From the NCBI RefSeq assembly GCF_030272615.1, contig NC_081410.1:569055152-569119151 (forward strand): DNA of 64,000 nucleotides, in the 5' to 3' direction. Position numbers and translations under genes: made by a program. The DNA is from Cryptomeria japonica (lineage: Eukaryota; Streptophyta; Pinopsida; Cupressales; Cupressaceae). Position 1 is the first letter of the stretch. Every line of letters begins with the position of its first letter. The notes under the pieces are model-generated. The model saw only the letters and a list, made by a program, of their open reading frames with translations. It was not told the DNA's origin and did not search any database. Shown here in pieces: positions 24,378 through 36,136 of the stretch.

Positions 24378-27300
24378 TGTTGGGACTATTTAAAATTGGG
24401 TAACGTTTATAGGCCCATTTCAAAAAATTTCTCTCCATGTCAGAAAAAGTACCTAAATGAGTTAGTTTGAATGGCTTAGTTAGCAAGGGGGTAAAATGGA
24501 GCCAGTTGATTTTCAGAGGGTAAGGCTCGGGATTCATGTCCTACACCTTTCATTTGGCCTATTCAGTGATGTGTAACTTTCAGAATTCAATTTGGATGAG
24601 TTTATGAGGTACCTAGTTTGAGGGGTGAGCTGAAAGTGCATTTTAGGCACAAATGCAGATTTTATGGAGTAGCCTACTTTGAGTGTTTGTATCTTTTGCC
24701 CTATTGATCGTCATGAATAAATTCAAAGTGGATTCAATTCTATGCATAAATGTGAGTTAGTCTGCAAAATTTCAGGTCTTGATGAATCCATTTACTTAGT
24801 TTTCATAGCCAAATCCGTTTGCAGTTTGTGTAGTTTGACTAGTCTCTGTTTCGACAGCTAGTCGGAACCCTATTTCGCATAAGTGTAAAAGTTGCCTCAA
24901 TCAGCGTCATGCCATAATGTTTGTTCCAGGATAATGTTGGTATAAATGATGAGCTATGTTTCAAATTTCAAGCCTTTATCAATCCGTTTGATCGGTTTTC
25001 AAAAGGATTCATTTAGCTATCATTTTCAGTTATCCGCACTTTCAGTGATATATCAGTTAATGTGGCCATTTTTGTGAGTGCACCATTTGTATCCTGTCAG
25101 TCTGGTGATCAAACTAAGGATTCAAAGATTTAATATGTACTTAAAGGTACCTGTGTTCCAAATTTGAGGGCCTAGGGAGGTCGTTTGATATTTTTGAAAA
25201 AGGCGTTATGTGTTGCTAGGACATTGACTTCATTAAGTTCGCAGTGTCGACAAAGCCAGTTAGGCATTTTTGGAAATTAATATCTCTTCGATCGGGACTC
25301 GTCTTGAGAAACCATTTGGTAGAATTCATCCTTGTATATCAGAGTACACTCTTGTCAGATGGCGAGCTCCAGAAAGGTGTTTTGATAGGTTTGAAAATTA
25401 CATCTTCATGATTAAATGCGAAAATTGTGGCGTAGTCGCCTGAAGGTTGTAAAATGCGGATTAATGATCCAAAAATGATGCTGATCATTTCCAGAGGTGT
25501 GTTTAAGGTGTCTGAAGCATTTCGAAGGCCAGTCGCTTGAAAATGAAATCTTTTTTAGTCAAACCCACTTTGGGGCCCGACCTGGCTCATGCCCGCGGAT
25601 TGATTTTATTGGCGACTTTGTTAAATAAAAGACTTTTCAGAATATCTAAGTGTGGATTTTGATTATGAGACATGTTATAAGAGTGATGATGATAAAATTC
25701 ATCTCTCGTGCAGTCGCAATAAAGAGGCACATTTACTAAACCAAATTGCAAATTGGTAGTTAACAAAAGAGACCGTAGATACTCCCAGGCAAGTATGTGA
25801 CAGAATAAAGATATTATTGGGCATTGTTGCAGTAGTATGATAATAAATGGAGTATTGCAAGAGAAAGGATTATGCCTCAATAATTATGTGATAGAATCCT
25901 TCCTGGTTTATGAGTGGTTGTCATCAGATTATCTTTAAATTGTAATCTTCCAAGTTAAATTCTAATATGATAGATTTTAATCTATTCTATGCAAGTGGCT
26001 GTGTAAAAGGAGTTGAAGAAGGCTGCTAGAAGAAAACAAGTGCTAGCCAAGGACCTCTCTCACATGGTGATGGAGAAGGAGTGTAGAAGACCAACCAAAT
26101 GGAAGCTAATGCTCATGTGGTTAATGAAAATCTGTAGGAAAATGCAAGGTAAATGCTCCAAACAGTCTTCAACTACCATGCTCTCCTCCCTCACATACCT
26201 CCACATCTCCAAGCTCATGTGGTGAAGAAGGGGGCAGCAAAGAAACCACCAACAGAAAATGCAATGTGGTTTTGGAAGATGGCAATAAATCAAATAAACT
26301 TTCAGCTAATGCAAACCAAGTTGCCTCCTCCCTACGTGGAACAAAAGGTGGAGTATGGAGAAGGCAATGAACTCCAACAACAAATTAAAATTATTGGCAA
26401 TTCTCCCTCTATGTGGCTTTTTGGAGGCAAGTGCTGATTTATTAACAGCAAATGGCAAATGCACATTGGCAGGTGTAAAAGCTGAACTCCTCCCCCACGT
26501 TGCTTTCCCTTGCGTGGTAAACAACAAGTAATACAGCCAATTTTAATGGCAAATGCAAACCGGTGTGACTTTGTTGTAAACAATAGCATAATGTTTTTTC
26601 ATAGCAAATGCAAATTTGCTAGATAGCGTGGTATAAAGGGGCCTATGGATTGCATGTCAAATAGAGTAAATTTCCCTTTTTTGCTAGTGACATGGTGCAT
26701 GAGATGGAATGTGGCGTGGTTACCGTGTTGAACTTTTTGCAATTTTAATGGCAGCCTGCAGTTCAAAAGGGTGCGTGTGGTGTTTGAAGATCTAATAACT
26801 CCTCCATCAATCATGCCCCCCCCCCTTTTTTATCCCTCCAGCAGCAGCAACAAATTCCAAGGAGAAGCAAACAACACTCAGCAAATACAAATGGCAGCGT
26901 TAAAAAATGTTTCAAGCAAACCAATTGCCAAGTCTTCCCTGTGCATGGTGGATAAGGTGATTGTTTAAATAGAAAATTAGTAGCAGTGATCCTCTGTGTG
27001 TTGGGCATTGGAACATGTCTCAAAGCAAAGGCAGTCTCCCCCTCCCCTATGTGGTTTTGAATGGACCTGGAGTAATTTAAAACAAATGTGAACAACAATC
27101 ACATCCTCCCTCCACGTGAGATTTTAACAAATGTAAATGGCAGATTGCATAGTGAAGGAGGCAACAAAATTAAGTTTCAGTATATGCATTTGGCACCATT
27201 AAAACCCAGGGAAAGAGCTCCAAAAGTGCAGCTACAGGCAAATCGCTTAATCCCACCTTGGCTAGGAAGTGATTTTTTTAAATGTTTATAACCAAATACA

Positions 27301-28990
27301 CATAGTAATAATATGTCTAAGCCATAAAAGCTTTTGACGGATGGTTCCTATGGGCACCCAAGGTGGGCCCATGTGCGAGCACGGATCTCGAGACAATAGA
27401 GGAGTTGACTGGATGGTGACTAGGTGGACCCCACACGGGCACACTTCCTGAGACAGACAGGCAGAATTTTACAGAGAAAGGCTAGGTTAATGAGTGAGCA
27501 AGTCCAAGGAGATCAACAGCTCACGCTGTTTCGTGAAAGGAAGATGCACGCGAGTTAAACCCTGCGAAGTTGCGAAAGCCAGGTGGAAGACACGTGGTAG
27601 GTACAGTCAGATGTCCAGTAGGCGGGTCCCAGTGAGGTGGCGATGAGGTGGCACTGAGGTGGTGCACACGTGGCAGCCAAGTGGCAGTGACAAAGTAGAT
27701 GACGTGGCGATGATGAGGTGTCATCCCAGGTGGCACCCAATGGACCCCATCAGCCAATCAGATCCCACCACGTGGCAAAGCATCAGGACCAAATGGAGGC
27801 AAAAATCAAATTTAAAATGAGTAAATGATATAGTCTAAACTATATTAAATTTTGAAAAATTTAAATGATTGAGCACATTGGGGAATTAATTCGCCCAGAG
27901 TCTAAATTTTGGCCAAAATATAAAGTGTTATATGTTTTCGGAAAGCTCTCGGAGTGAGGAATCCGATTATGGGGTTAATTTTGACAAATGTGGGATATTG
28001 TGGAAGCAGTTTGGCCAGGAGTAAAATTCAGTTAGAGAGAAGATATTTGATAATTTCAGTTGCAGATTTGATTTTCTTCCCTCCTCTTTTAATTCCCAAT
28101 TATTCTTAGTTGTAAGGGTTCCAGAATTCTGTGAGGAAGTGCTCCAATTTTCATGGCTTCCATTTTCTAAAATTCTTGACCCAAACTTGTAAAGGTCTAT
28201 GGATCTATTCAAGGTATAGAGGCTACATTGCAAGATGACAGATTGTTTTCTAGTTGCATGTCTTACTTGTGTCAGGCATGAGTAAATTTCCCATGATATT
28301 ATCTCTGTGTATGCATTTAATTTTTATGAATTGAATCCTCAAGGAGGCTTATAATTTGTCATCTCAAGGAGATTGTATGATTGTTTGTAGGCATTCTTCA
28401 ATGAAGAGTTTAAATTCTATAATCAGTCATAAACAATGGAATGTGTCCCAGAACTGATAATTTTATGAATGGATTGAGTAATGCATTAGCACAAGGTATT
28501 AATGCAGGGATATGTTGTAAGGAAAACCAATTTGCAGCTATGATTAACATTTTGTAGTTCTATTTTGTGTGACTCTGTTGCCCAATGAACAAGGCACTGG
28601 TCTTTGACAGATTTGGGGATGGTTTCAGATCAACATTTTAAAAGACAAATCTATTTCCCTTTATGTTTAGGGGTTAATGTTTTATCCTTCCAAAGCTCTA
28701 TTTCACCTATTATTTGTAAAAGATCCAGCCCATCTGTACATGTTACCTAATTTGGTGAGCTTGTGGAATGGTTTGTTTGCTTAGTGTTGATGCAGTTATG
28801 TGTCTGTAATTGTTGTATTTAGTGCATCAAAAGGGTGTCCCCCCCTAGGTCTAGCAGAACCTGAAGTGCAGGAGGATCATTAGGATCCTATGTTATGTTG
28901 TCCAAGCCTTGAGGTGTTTCATTGATTGAGATCGGCTATCTCATAGATAGATTTGTAGGTGTCTTGGGTTATCAGTTTTGGTGAACAACA
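24378..28990. mobile_element. 4.6-kb non-coding LTR-type insertion D (possible solo LTR)
   Basis: Bounded TGTTGGGACT...GTGAACAACA with a perfect target duplication GGGCA at 24373-24377 and 28991-28995. No long open frame, primer site or repeated ends were seen. The simplest reading is a very long solo LTR, or a large non-coding LTR derivative with ends too diverged to see. It holds degenerate internal repeats (26280-27270) with AATGGCAAATGCAA and CCTCCC...ACGTGG motifs, and a promoter-like ACGT cluster. If D is an LTR in plus orientation, the cluster would lie in U3. Confidence 0.7.
27591..27776 (+). promoter_or_regulatory. Cluster of ABRE/G-box-like ACGTGG sites in D
   Basis: Within 186 bp there are four ACGTGG cores: CACGTGGT at 27591, CACGTGGC at 27667, GACGTGGC at 27701 and CACGTGGC at 27769, plus many GTGGCA half-sites and a CCAATCAG motif near 27754. 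ACGTGGC is the core bound by plant bZIP factors of abscisic-acid and stress signalling. A TATA-like AATATAAAGTG follows at about 27917. That it drives transcription is inference. Confidence 0.45.
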
Positions 28991-29514
28991 GGGCAGGAGA
29001 TGTGGATGATAGAAAAAGCACCACCGACGGAGCATTTTTTCTTGGAAATAGATTAATTTCTTGGTTGAGTAAGAAACAACATTGCACATCTTTATCAATG
29101 GCAGAATCAGAATATGTTGCAGCAGCAAATAACTGTACACAAGTATTATGGCTTAAGCAAATGTTGACGGACATAAAGGTAAAATGTAAGAAACCTATAA
29201 CTATCTATTGTGATAACACTGCAACAATTGATATATCTAAGAATCCGGTACTACATTCTAAAACCAAACATGTTTCTATCAAACTGAATTTTCTGAAGGA
29301 GAATGTTGAGGCAAAAGATGTAAAACTAGTTTATGTGCATACTAAAGAGAAGATTGCAGATATTTTCACTAAGCCTTTGTCAAAAGATGTAAAACTAGTT
29401 TATGTGCATACTAAAGAGAGGATTGCAAATATTTTCATTAAGCCTTTGTCTAAGGAGACTTTTGAATATCTCAGAGATCAGCTTGGGGGCATACCCACAC
29501 CAGTAGAGACTTAG
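28991..29514 (+). pseudogene. A2 RNase H C-terminal part
   Basis: Continues A2 after D with GDVDDRKSTTDGAFFLG, SLSMAESEYVAAANNC and YCDNTATIDISKNPV, then the terminal DIFTKPLS...ETFEYL region, ending with TAG at 29512. Uninterrupted from the D junction. It contains an in-frame 69-bp tandem duplication (29313-29450), so the motif VKLVYVHTKEKIADIF appears twice. Confidence 0.88.
29313..29450 (+). repeat. In-frame 69-bp tandem duplication in A2 RNase H tail
   Basis: Copies 29313-29381 and 29382-29450, each 23 codons; A1 has one copy. The frame is kept. Confidence 0.85.
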
Positions 29515-29881
29515 ATAGTTGATGTTTTTCATCAACCAATAGAATTAGCAGAGAAATCTTTTATTCCAACTTTGATGATGAGAGCTACTTCTCAGGGGGA
29601 CTAGTTGGTATACTGAATTGGTTGGTATTTTGTATTTTTGGTTTTGTAGTAACTTTGGCATTTGATGTCCAAGGGGGAGAGATTGATATGGAAAAACACA
29701 AGGAAAGACTTGGGGAGTGATTGTTACTTTTGGGAGAGATTGATTACTCTCTGTATCTGAATTTTGATTTCTGGTTATGATCTCTTTTGGGAGATTGTTG
29801 GTCTTTGGTATTTGGCATTTCTGTTTTGGCACTTGGATGGTTTTTCCATCTTGTGTTGCCATCAATGCCAAAGGGGGAGAT

Positions 29882-30939
29882 TGTTGGTATTTTGGATATG
29901 GTTTTGTCATTGATGTCAACACCTACTAACACTTATCAACTCTGGCACTTTGGAGGATTAGCAATATTCACTGGCAAGCAAGTGACTTATGCACAGTCAC
30001 TAGTATCTGGTTCACCGATAGGATATAATGTTCACCGACACTTGGACTAACATCAAAAACACTTGGTTATGTTGAAGACATCGTTTGGACACTTTGTCTT
30101 GGAGATTTGTTCATTGGTATATTTGTATTTGCATATTTGCTGTTACCGGCAAATAGGTCCAGAATAAGCACCGACAAGCTTATCTATTCCAGATCTGCAG
30201 GACACACTCTAGAGATGATTTATCAATGTTGTAAATGCATTAAGCCGACATGTTGAATCAGTTATTGCATCATTTATTGATTTACTTGTAATTGATTTTA
30301 TTTTAGTATCTTTTAGAGCCGACCTACTAAAATTGGTCTTAGGTTATGGTATATATGTAAGATCCTATTTGTAAGATTGGTATGTGATTGGGAAAAGGAA
30401 TTGTAAAGAAGGTATATGCGAGAATAAGCAAAGCTATACACGTAGACATCATTTGAAGGTGAAGCAAGGTTTTTTTGAAGACATATCAGAACTACACCAG
30501 TACTGAATCCAGCATAAGAAGATTTTATTTTGAGCAGTACATTATTATTGGATTTAACCATCCAATTATAGTTAGTGTGACTCCTATTTGTGATTGAACA
30601 GTGAGCTCTAGGCACTTAGCCTTACTGCATGTGCAGACCCCATTTGTATACACATGCTATCTGCAGTACTATCATCTAATTGTGGGTAAGGTTTCCCACC
30701 GTGGTTTTTCCCCTTACAGGGTTTCCATGTACAAACATTGGTTTTATCTATTGTGGATGATATTATCTTTCTGTTTCATGCATTAATCTTTACCGGTACT
30801 GCAATTAAGTGATAAACTGTCTACCGACATAAAGTTTGGTTTACCTGTATTAAGCATTAAGTTTGGTTAAGTGGTTTTTGGTTTGAATTTATTTGACAAC
30901 TGATTCACCCCCTCTCTCAGTTGTCTCCGAGACCTAACA
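29882..30939 (+). repeat. 3' LTR of A2 (1058 bp)
   Basis: Follows polypurine tract AAGGGGGAGAT (ending 29881), starts TGTTGGTATTTTGG and ends GACCTAACA at 30939. Closely matches the LTR at 12655-13722. Confidence 0.92.
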
Positions 30940-30942
30940 ATT

Positions 30943-31345
30943 GTGGGAGCTCATCAAAACCCTCTTGGTTTTCTGTGTAAGAGGTTTTGGGTGCCTTTTC
31001 AAAACCCTATATCCGAGATGGTGCCTTTAGGATCAGTTTCTATTGTCTGGGCATTGACTGGTTGTGGAAGCCTTGTAAAACCCTCTCTTTCAAGTTGTGG
31101 GAGCCTTGAAAAACCCAATCTTCGAGTTGAGGGAGCCTCAAAAAACCCTATGTCTCTTGTTTCTCTCAAGGATAGGCTAGATGCTGGCAGTTTTCAAGGG
31201 TTCAGTTTGGCCAGTTATTGGTTTTGGTTATGTTCAGGCTTTGTTTGTGTCCTGGAGATTTTATTATAGGTTATGGGAGCCTAGGAAATCCTTTCTTGTT
31301 GGTTGAGGGTGCCTGATAAACCCTCATTCTCTATCTTCTAAGGTC
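30943..31345 (+). repeat. Degenerate minisatellite with GGGAGCCTTGAAAAACCC units
   Basis: Five to seven diverged units of roughly 40-50 bp share GTGGGAGCCTTGAAAAACCCT followed by a CT-rich part (clearest at 31066-31160; weaker at 30943, 31270 and 31300). A 108-codon open frame (30943-31269) repeats GSL-KP-L because of the repeat; I do not regard it as a gene. Confidence 0.55.
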
Positions 31346-31577
31346 TATTATTTCCTAACTTAGACCATTTGGCTCAACCATCTTGGTTTGTATTGTTTTA
31401 CATTTGATGCTTCGTTGGTGGTTGGTTGGTTATTATTATTTTTTATTTTTTTTCTGTTTATGTCTTCTATAGCCTTTGAGTTTTGGGATTGGGACGCCCA
31501 TAAGTTCAGATGGTTTCAGGTCCTTTCTAAAACCCATGGTTCATGGCCAGGCATTCTTGTCTATTTTTTGATGGAAG

Positions 31578-31578
<1 letters not shown>

Positions 31579-31629
<51 letters not shown>
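31579..31629. repeat. (TA)n microsatellite
   Basis: About 25 uninterrupted TA units, directly touching the 3' end of the P450 pseudogene fragment. Confidence 0.95.
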
Positions 31630-31634
<5 letters not shown>

Positions 31635-32335
31635 CCTAGTATATGTGATGTGGGGATTTCTTTTAAGTCTACCACCTTCATTAAAGTAATTCCAAACTCA
31701 TCACTCATGTCCATCTTCTCACAACTCATCCCATCTAGAATTTTCCACTCAAATTAATCAAATAAAGAATCCAAAACTAAATGAAGACTACAACTTTCTA
31801 GTGGAAGCCTTGGAAAAATTCTTTCTACCTACTCCAAATGAAATTAGCTCAAAGTTTTGTCCTCCATATCCTATGTTTCTATTCTTGCCCTCTAAAAGAA
31901 AATCAGGTATACATTCTAAAGAATTTTACCAAATTAAAAGTCTCCCTCTTAGTGGCCCATGCATTCAACATCATCTAGTTTTACTTGGGTATGAGAAATC
32001 CTCTAATCATGGAGGGACTTCAATCTTTGTTAGGGAGAAACATAGGAGCCAACATGCATTATCAAAATATTTATTTCACTGCTACATGGAGATAAGGTAA
32101 AGAAGATCCAAGTCAAATTATTCCACTTTTTTTCCAGCCGATGACTTCATCAAGTTCTCAAAGGCAATGGTTTAATCTCTATGGATTGCAAGTGAATTCA
32201 TCTATGACCCATTCTAATGTTTTAATCATTGTTTCAATATTTAAAATAAACAATTCCTAACACCAAAGAGCATAATTAGAGAAATTTAAAATAGTAGATA
32301 TTTATAACCTTTTTTTGTTAATCTTTTGAGTAATT
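31628..32335 (-). pseudogene. Cytochrome P450 pseudogene fragment (exon 2 plus intron)
   Basis: The minus strand aligns by eye with the P450 gene at 59921-61522: the C-terminus (GMSCEKMDMSDEFGITL) at about 31730-31630, the haem-loop region, the helix-K region and the exon-2 start, then the intron to near its donor at about 32330. The haem-binding RRMCPG region is destroyed (Cys codon lost, one-base insertion) and several frameshifts are present. The intron is kept, so it arose by DNA duplication, not retrocopying. Exon 1 is missing; homology ends where the giant inverted repeat begins. Confidence 0.8.
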
Positions 32336-33523
32336 TTTTTATTTTTTCAATGTGTATAGAATGAGTGTATAATACAAAAATCTAATCTGTTTTAAATTTA
32401 TATGAATGGATATAATACATTTAAAATCAAAACCCTGACACATTCTAAATATATAAAGCAATTACATGGTCAAAATGGTATGAGAGAGATTGACATTATT
32501 GTGGTACTTTTCACATCAACATAAAGAAATGTGTAAAATTGATAGAAAGAACACTTGGCATTTAGGATTTATCATTCTACACTTTATAGAAAACACAGTT
32601 TGGGACATTGACATGAAAGTATAACCATTTAGGATGTATTCCCAAGGAAATACAATCTTAAGGGTTGGTATTTTCCAAATTACGTTAAGACATAATTTTT
32701 TTTATTATATTCTCCCATTTTAATTTTTTTTTCTTTTATACAAGAAAATATGATCAAAAAGTGGTTTAGGCCTCTTTATGGTCCCCCATTTTTGTGTACA
32801 TAGCCTCCTTAAGGTCCTATTAAGAAAATTGAAGGGAAATATAATAAATTATTACTTGGGGTTTGATTAACCATTCTCTATTATAACTATAAATTGAAAT
32901 AATTCACCTTATATTTTCATTGGTTAAATTTAGGAAAGGACCCTAACCCGCCATATTAGAAACAATCTTAAAGAAAAGAAAAGTGAATAGATCGCCAATG
33001 TAAGACTAAGAGAAACACACAAAGATGGAATATTTTTATCAAAGCAAATAATCAACATGAAATAAGGGTCCCAACCCTAAATTTAAGACATCTCTTTCTT
33101 AATATAATAAAGAGTATGGAGAATAGAAAAAGGGCATTTTATCTTATGAACATTAGTCCAAGTTGTGCTATCAAGTATGACACCACTACAAGGGGAAAAA
33201 ATAAGAGACCCCTATAGTGGGACCAACAAGGGAGACAACTTGACTGTATGGCAAAAGGTAAGAATTAATTATGAAAAAACAAGGTAAATAATTTAATATA
33301 TTATTAAATGAACAGAGGGGAATATAAATAAAGAATATTCGATTAATAGTAATTGATTAACAGATGAAACTATATAGAAATAATAAAAAGTAATGTATTA
33401 ATATTATAGTACTATTAGCTATGCTAACAATCCCCCTTATTACATTGTTCCTAGAAATATAGCATTGAAACCTTAGGTTTCACCTAGCCAAGAGACACCC
33501 CTTTAATTCTTACATTAGAAAAT

Positions 33524-34021
33524 TTGTTGATTACATATAATAGATATTTTAGAGAAAATATCTTTTTGGTAACACTCCTTCACACAGGTCTCTCCAAGGA
33601 AAACATAGAGGCCCTCTGTAGGAAAGTCTTCAAGGCAAGACTTTTGGGGGACTTGAGCAGGGTAATGCGACATATTGATGATAATTTGACAATTCCTATT
33701 CAAATGAAATACATGGTAATGATAAAAATTGGGAAACCTCCTCATCATTTTCCCATTCTCTATATTGAGTATGAGAAGCCATTTTGGACAAGAAAATTTG
33801 AGATTAAGAAAAATGCAAACTTCCTATGGAATCTTTTATGTTTTATTAAGATTAATGATAAAGGATGGGTTAAGAAACACCTGGAAGATTATTGCATTTT
33901 TTTAACTATCTCTGAAGAAAAGATTAGTTCTTGGGTAGCTAAGCTTGAAGATATAGTGGAAGAATCAGGTCCAGAGCCTCTTGAAGTTTCCATCTGCTTC
34001 TCTCATGGTCCTCCCATCTAG
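33524..34021 (+). CDS. Uncharacterised ~150-residue protein in the left arm
   Basis: Not recognised. An open frame of 165 codons ending at TAG 34019. From VTLLHTG onward it aligns without gaps with the frame in the right arm (37949-37494), roughly three quarters of residues identical. Conserved blocks include KPPHHFPILYIEYEKPFWTR, GWVKKHLE and WVAKLEDIVEE. Composition is soluble, with no signal peptide or membrane segment. The natural start may be upstream or lost; the shared part begins near 33570. Whether it is expressed is unknown; it may be a piece of a transposon protein. Confidence 0.4.
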   Translation: MLITYNRYFRENIFLVTLLHTGLSKENIEALCRKVFKARLLGDLSRVMRHIDDNLTIPIQMKYMVMIKIGKPPHHFPILYIEYEKPFWTRKFEIKKNANFLWNLLCFIKINDKGWVKKHLEDYCIFLTISEEKISSWVAKLEDIVEESGPEPLEVSICFSHGPPI

Positions 34022-35489
34022 TAAATAAAAGAGGTTCCGACCATTTGTAGTTGGGCTCCTTCAGGACAAGGAAAGGAGCCTCCTTCCTCAGGTTTAAGCC
34101 ATGGGCATTTTAATTGCTCCTTACCTCATGCTCCATAATCCAAGTGTTTCAAGTTTTAGAATATTTTCTCTAGCATTTTAGGATGGTGGTTAGGGCTTTC
34201 AAGATTTTTGTAAAAACTCAAAAAAGTGTCTCTAAAACTGCTCATCTAATTTTTTTTTCCTCTGGCATAGATTGCCATTCGACTAAGAAGCCAAAAGGAT
34301 CAGCTTGGTTTAGTTGCTAGCTTTAGTTTCAAAATTCTCAAACTTTTCTAATGTTTTTAATAATTTTTTTTAAATATTAATATAAAATATATAAGCTATG
34401 GCCCTTTACAGATCAAATATATATACATAGTTTGCTATTAAATTATACACAAACATTTAATTGGTGTAGTTATCACCATGCGATAACAACATTAAAAAAC
34501 GATTTTCATTTCCCTATTCACTCAAACTTTATTTCATATTAATTTTCTATTGATATATAATATCCCTTCCAATCCCTTTCACCATGATTTCTCCAGTATC
34601 AATATAAATGACATGCCATAAAATTTCAAAAATAGTATACTTCTCATAAATCCAAAATAGAAAATTAATTTCTAAATGCATTTATTAAGTACCTCATGCA
34701 TTCCATTATTAGAATTTTCTATAAGGATAATGATTACTAGTCTTCAAATTTAGGGAGACTTTATCCATAAAATTTATTTTTCTCAAGAAAGACTATGAAT
34801 ATTGTGAATCAAAGTATATAACCTTTGACTCTATAACTAGTACACTCAATTTCTTTATTAGAGCTTCATTTCTCTCATATAGATAGAAAATGTGATATAT
34901 TTATGCAAAATCAACTCCAAGTTGATGCTTAGTTCCAATAGAAGAGTACTCTAGCATCCGTATCATCATGAATATGTCTATGTTTGGATGATGAGTTGTA
35001 TACACAACCTTTTATCCCATGCCCATAATATTGTAAACACTTCCCAATTTTCATAGGTCTATGTGGCCTCTTTAGAAATCTTTGTCTCAAATTTATGTCA
35101 TTTTTGAAATATAGTAGACACCCCTACATTCCCTTAAACATAACAATTCCTACACTACTGTGATACTATATGTCAAAAATAAGGTAAATACTTTGATATA
35201 TTATTTAATAAACATAGGAGAATATAAATAAAGGAGATTTAGTTAACGATAACTGAATGATAGTTGAAATTGTGTACCATAATCATAAGTGTTAGTTCAA
35301 AAATCTAATACCATTAGCTTGGCTAACATCAATATTACAAGAATAGAGAAGTGGAGAGGAGAAAACATACTCCATTGGAGCAGACTACATAGTTATAGGA
35401 ACCTCATGGGAGCCCAACATGGCCACACTAGAAGCTATAATCTCATTAGAATCCTTCAAAGAGCCATTGTTAGAAGAGATGGTCCTCAA

Positions 35490-35690
35490 CCATAGTCGTT
35501 GGTGTTTGAGCATTAATAGTTGTGATTAATGGAAAGATTAACAAAAAAAAAGGATTATAAATATCTACCATTTTAAAACTCACTAATAATGCTCTTTGGT
35601 GTTAAGAACTGTTTATTTTAGATACCGAAACAATGATTACAACATTAGAATGGGTCATGGATGAATTCAAAGGTTATATACTTTGAATCT
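35490..35690 (+). pseudogene. P450 fragment across the intron (exon 1 end to exon 2 start)
   Basis: On the plus strand VVGV, a stop and ALIV-like codons align with the exon-1 end of the P450 gene (GTTGGTGTT-GAGCATTAATAG), followed by a GTGATT donor-like site, the intron (ATAAATATCTACCATTTT) and the exon-2 start (GAACTGTTTATTTTAGATAC...GAATGGGTCATG). Orientation is opposite to the fragment at 31628-32335. Short and out of frame. Confidence 0.65.
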
Positions 35691-36136
35691 CTATATGAGA
35701 GAAATGAAGCTCTAATAAAGAAATTGAGAGTACCAGTTTTAGAGTCAAAGGGTATGTACTTTGAATCACAATACTCATAGTATTTCTTGAGAAAAATAAA
35801 TTGTATGGATGAAGTCTCCCTAGATTTGAAAACTAGTACTCATTGTCCTTATAGACAATTCTGATAATGGAATGCATGAGGTACTTAATAGATGCATTTA
35901 GAAATTAATTTGGTACTTTGGATTTATGAGTAACAGTATTTTGAAATTTTATGGATGATAGAGTTTGATAGAGTCTTAGAGTTCAAGTATTGAGTCTTAA
36001 AGAAGTTCAACAAATCAAGACCCACAAAATATTTGTAGTGATAATTATGCTTGAGTTTCTTCACAATTGGTTGTCCATCAATTGAATACCATTCTCCTAT
36101 AATTCTTGTATCTAAATATTCAATATACCAGTCTAG

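Larger units (their letters stand above)
7885..30939 (+). mobile_element. Tandem Copia retrotransposon array, family A (A1 and A2)
   Basis: The arrangement is LTR fragment (7885-8144), internal A1 (8145-12654), full LTR (12655-13722), internal A2 (13723-29881) and full LTR (29882-30939), all on the plus strand. The central LTR serves both internals. Each internal begins with the same primer site and ends with the same polypurine tract. This is the product expected from unequal recombination between LTRs of tandem or sister copies. A2 is further split by B and D; without them its internal part is about 4.6 kb, close to the 4.5 kb of A1. Confidence 0.85.

Noticed and set aside
31541-31729. Minus-strand frame with an Ile-Tyr repeat
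   Set aside because: It is the P450 pseudogene C-terminus running into the (TA)n microsatellite, not a protein gene.
31801-32100. Plus-strand 99-codon frame
   Set aside because: Antisense to the P450 pseudogene.
33178-33430. A 250-bp LTR (TGACACC...GCTAACA) within the left arm
   Set aside because: TG...CA ends and a partial relative at 35165-35340 exist, but there is no primer site, polypurine tract or target duplication.
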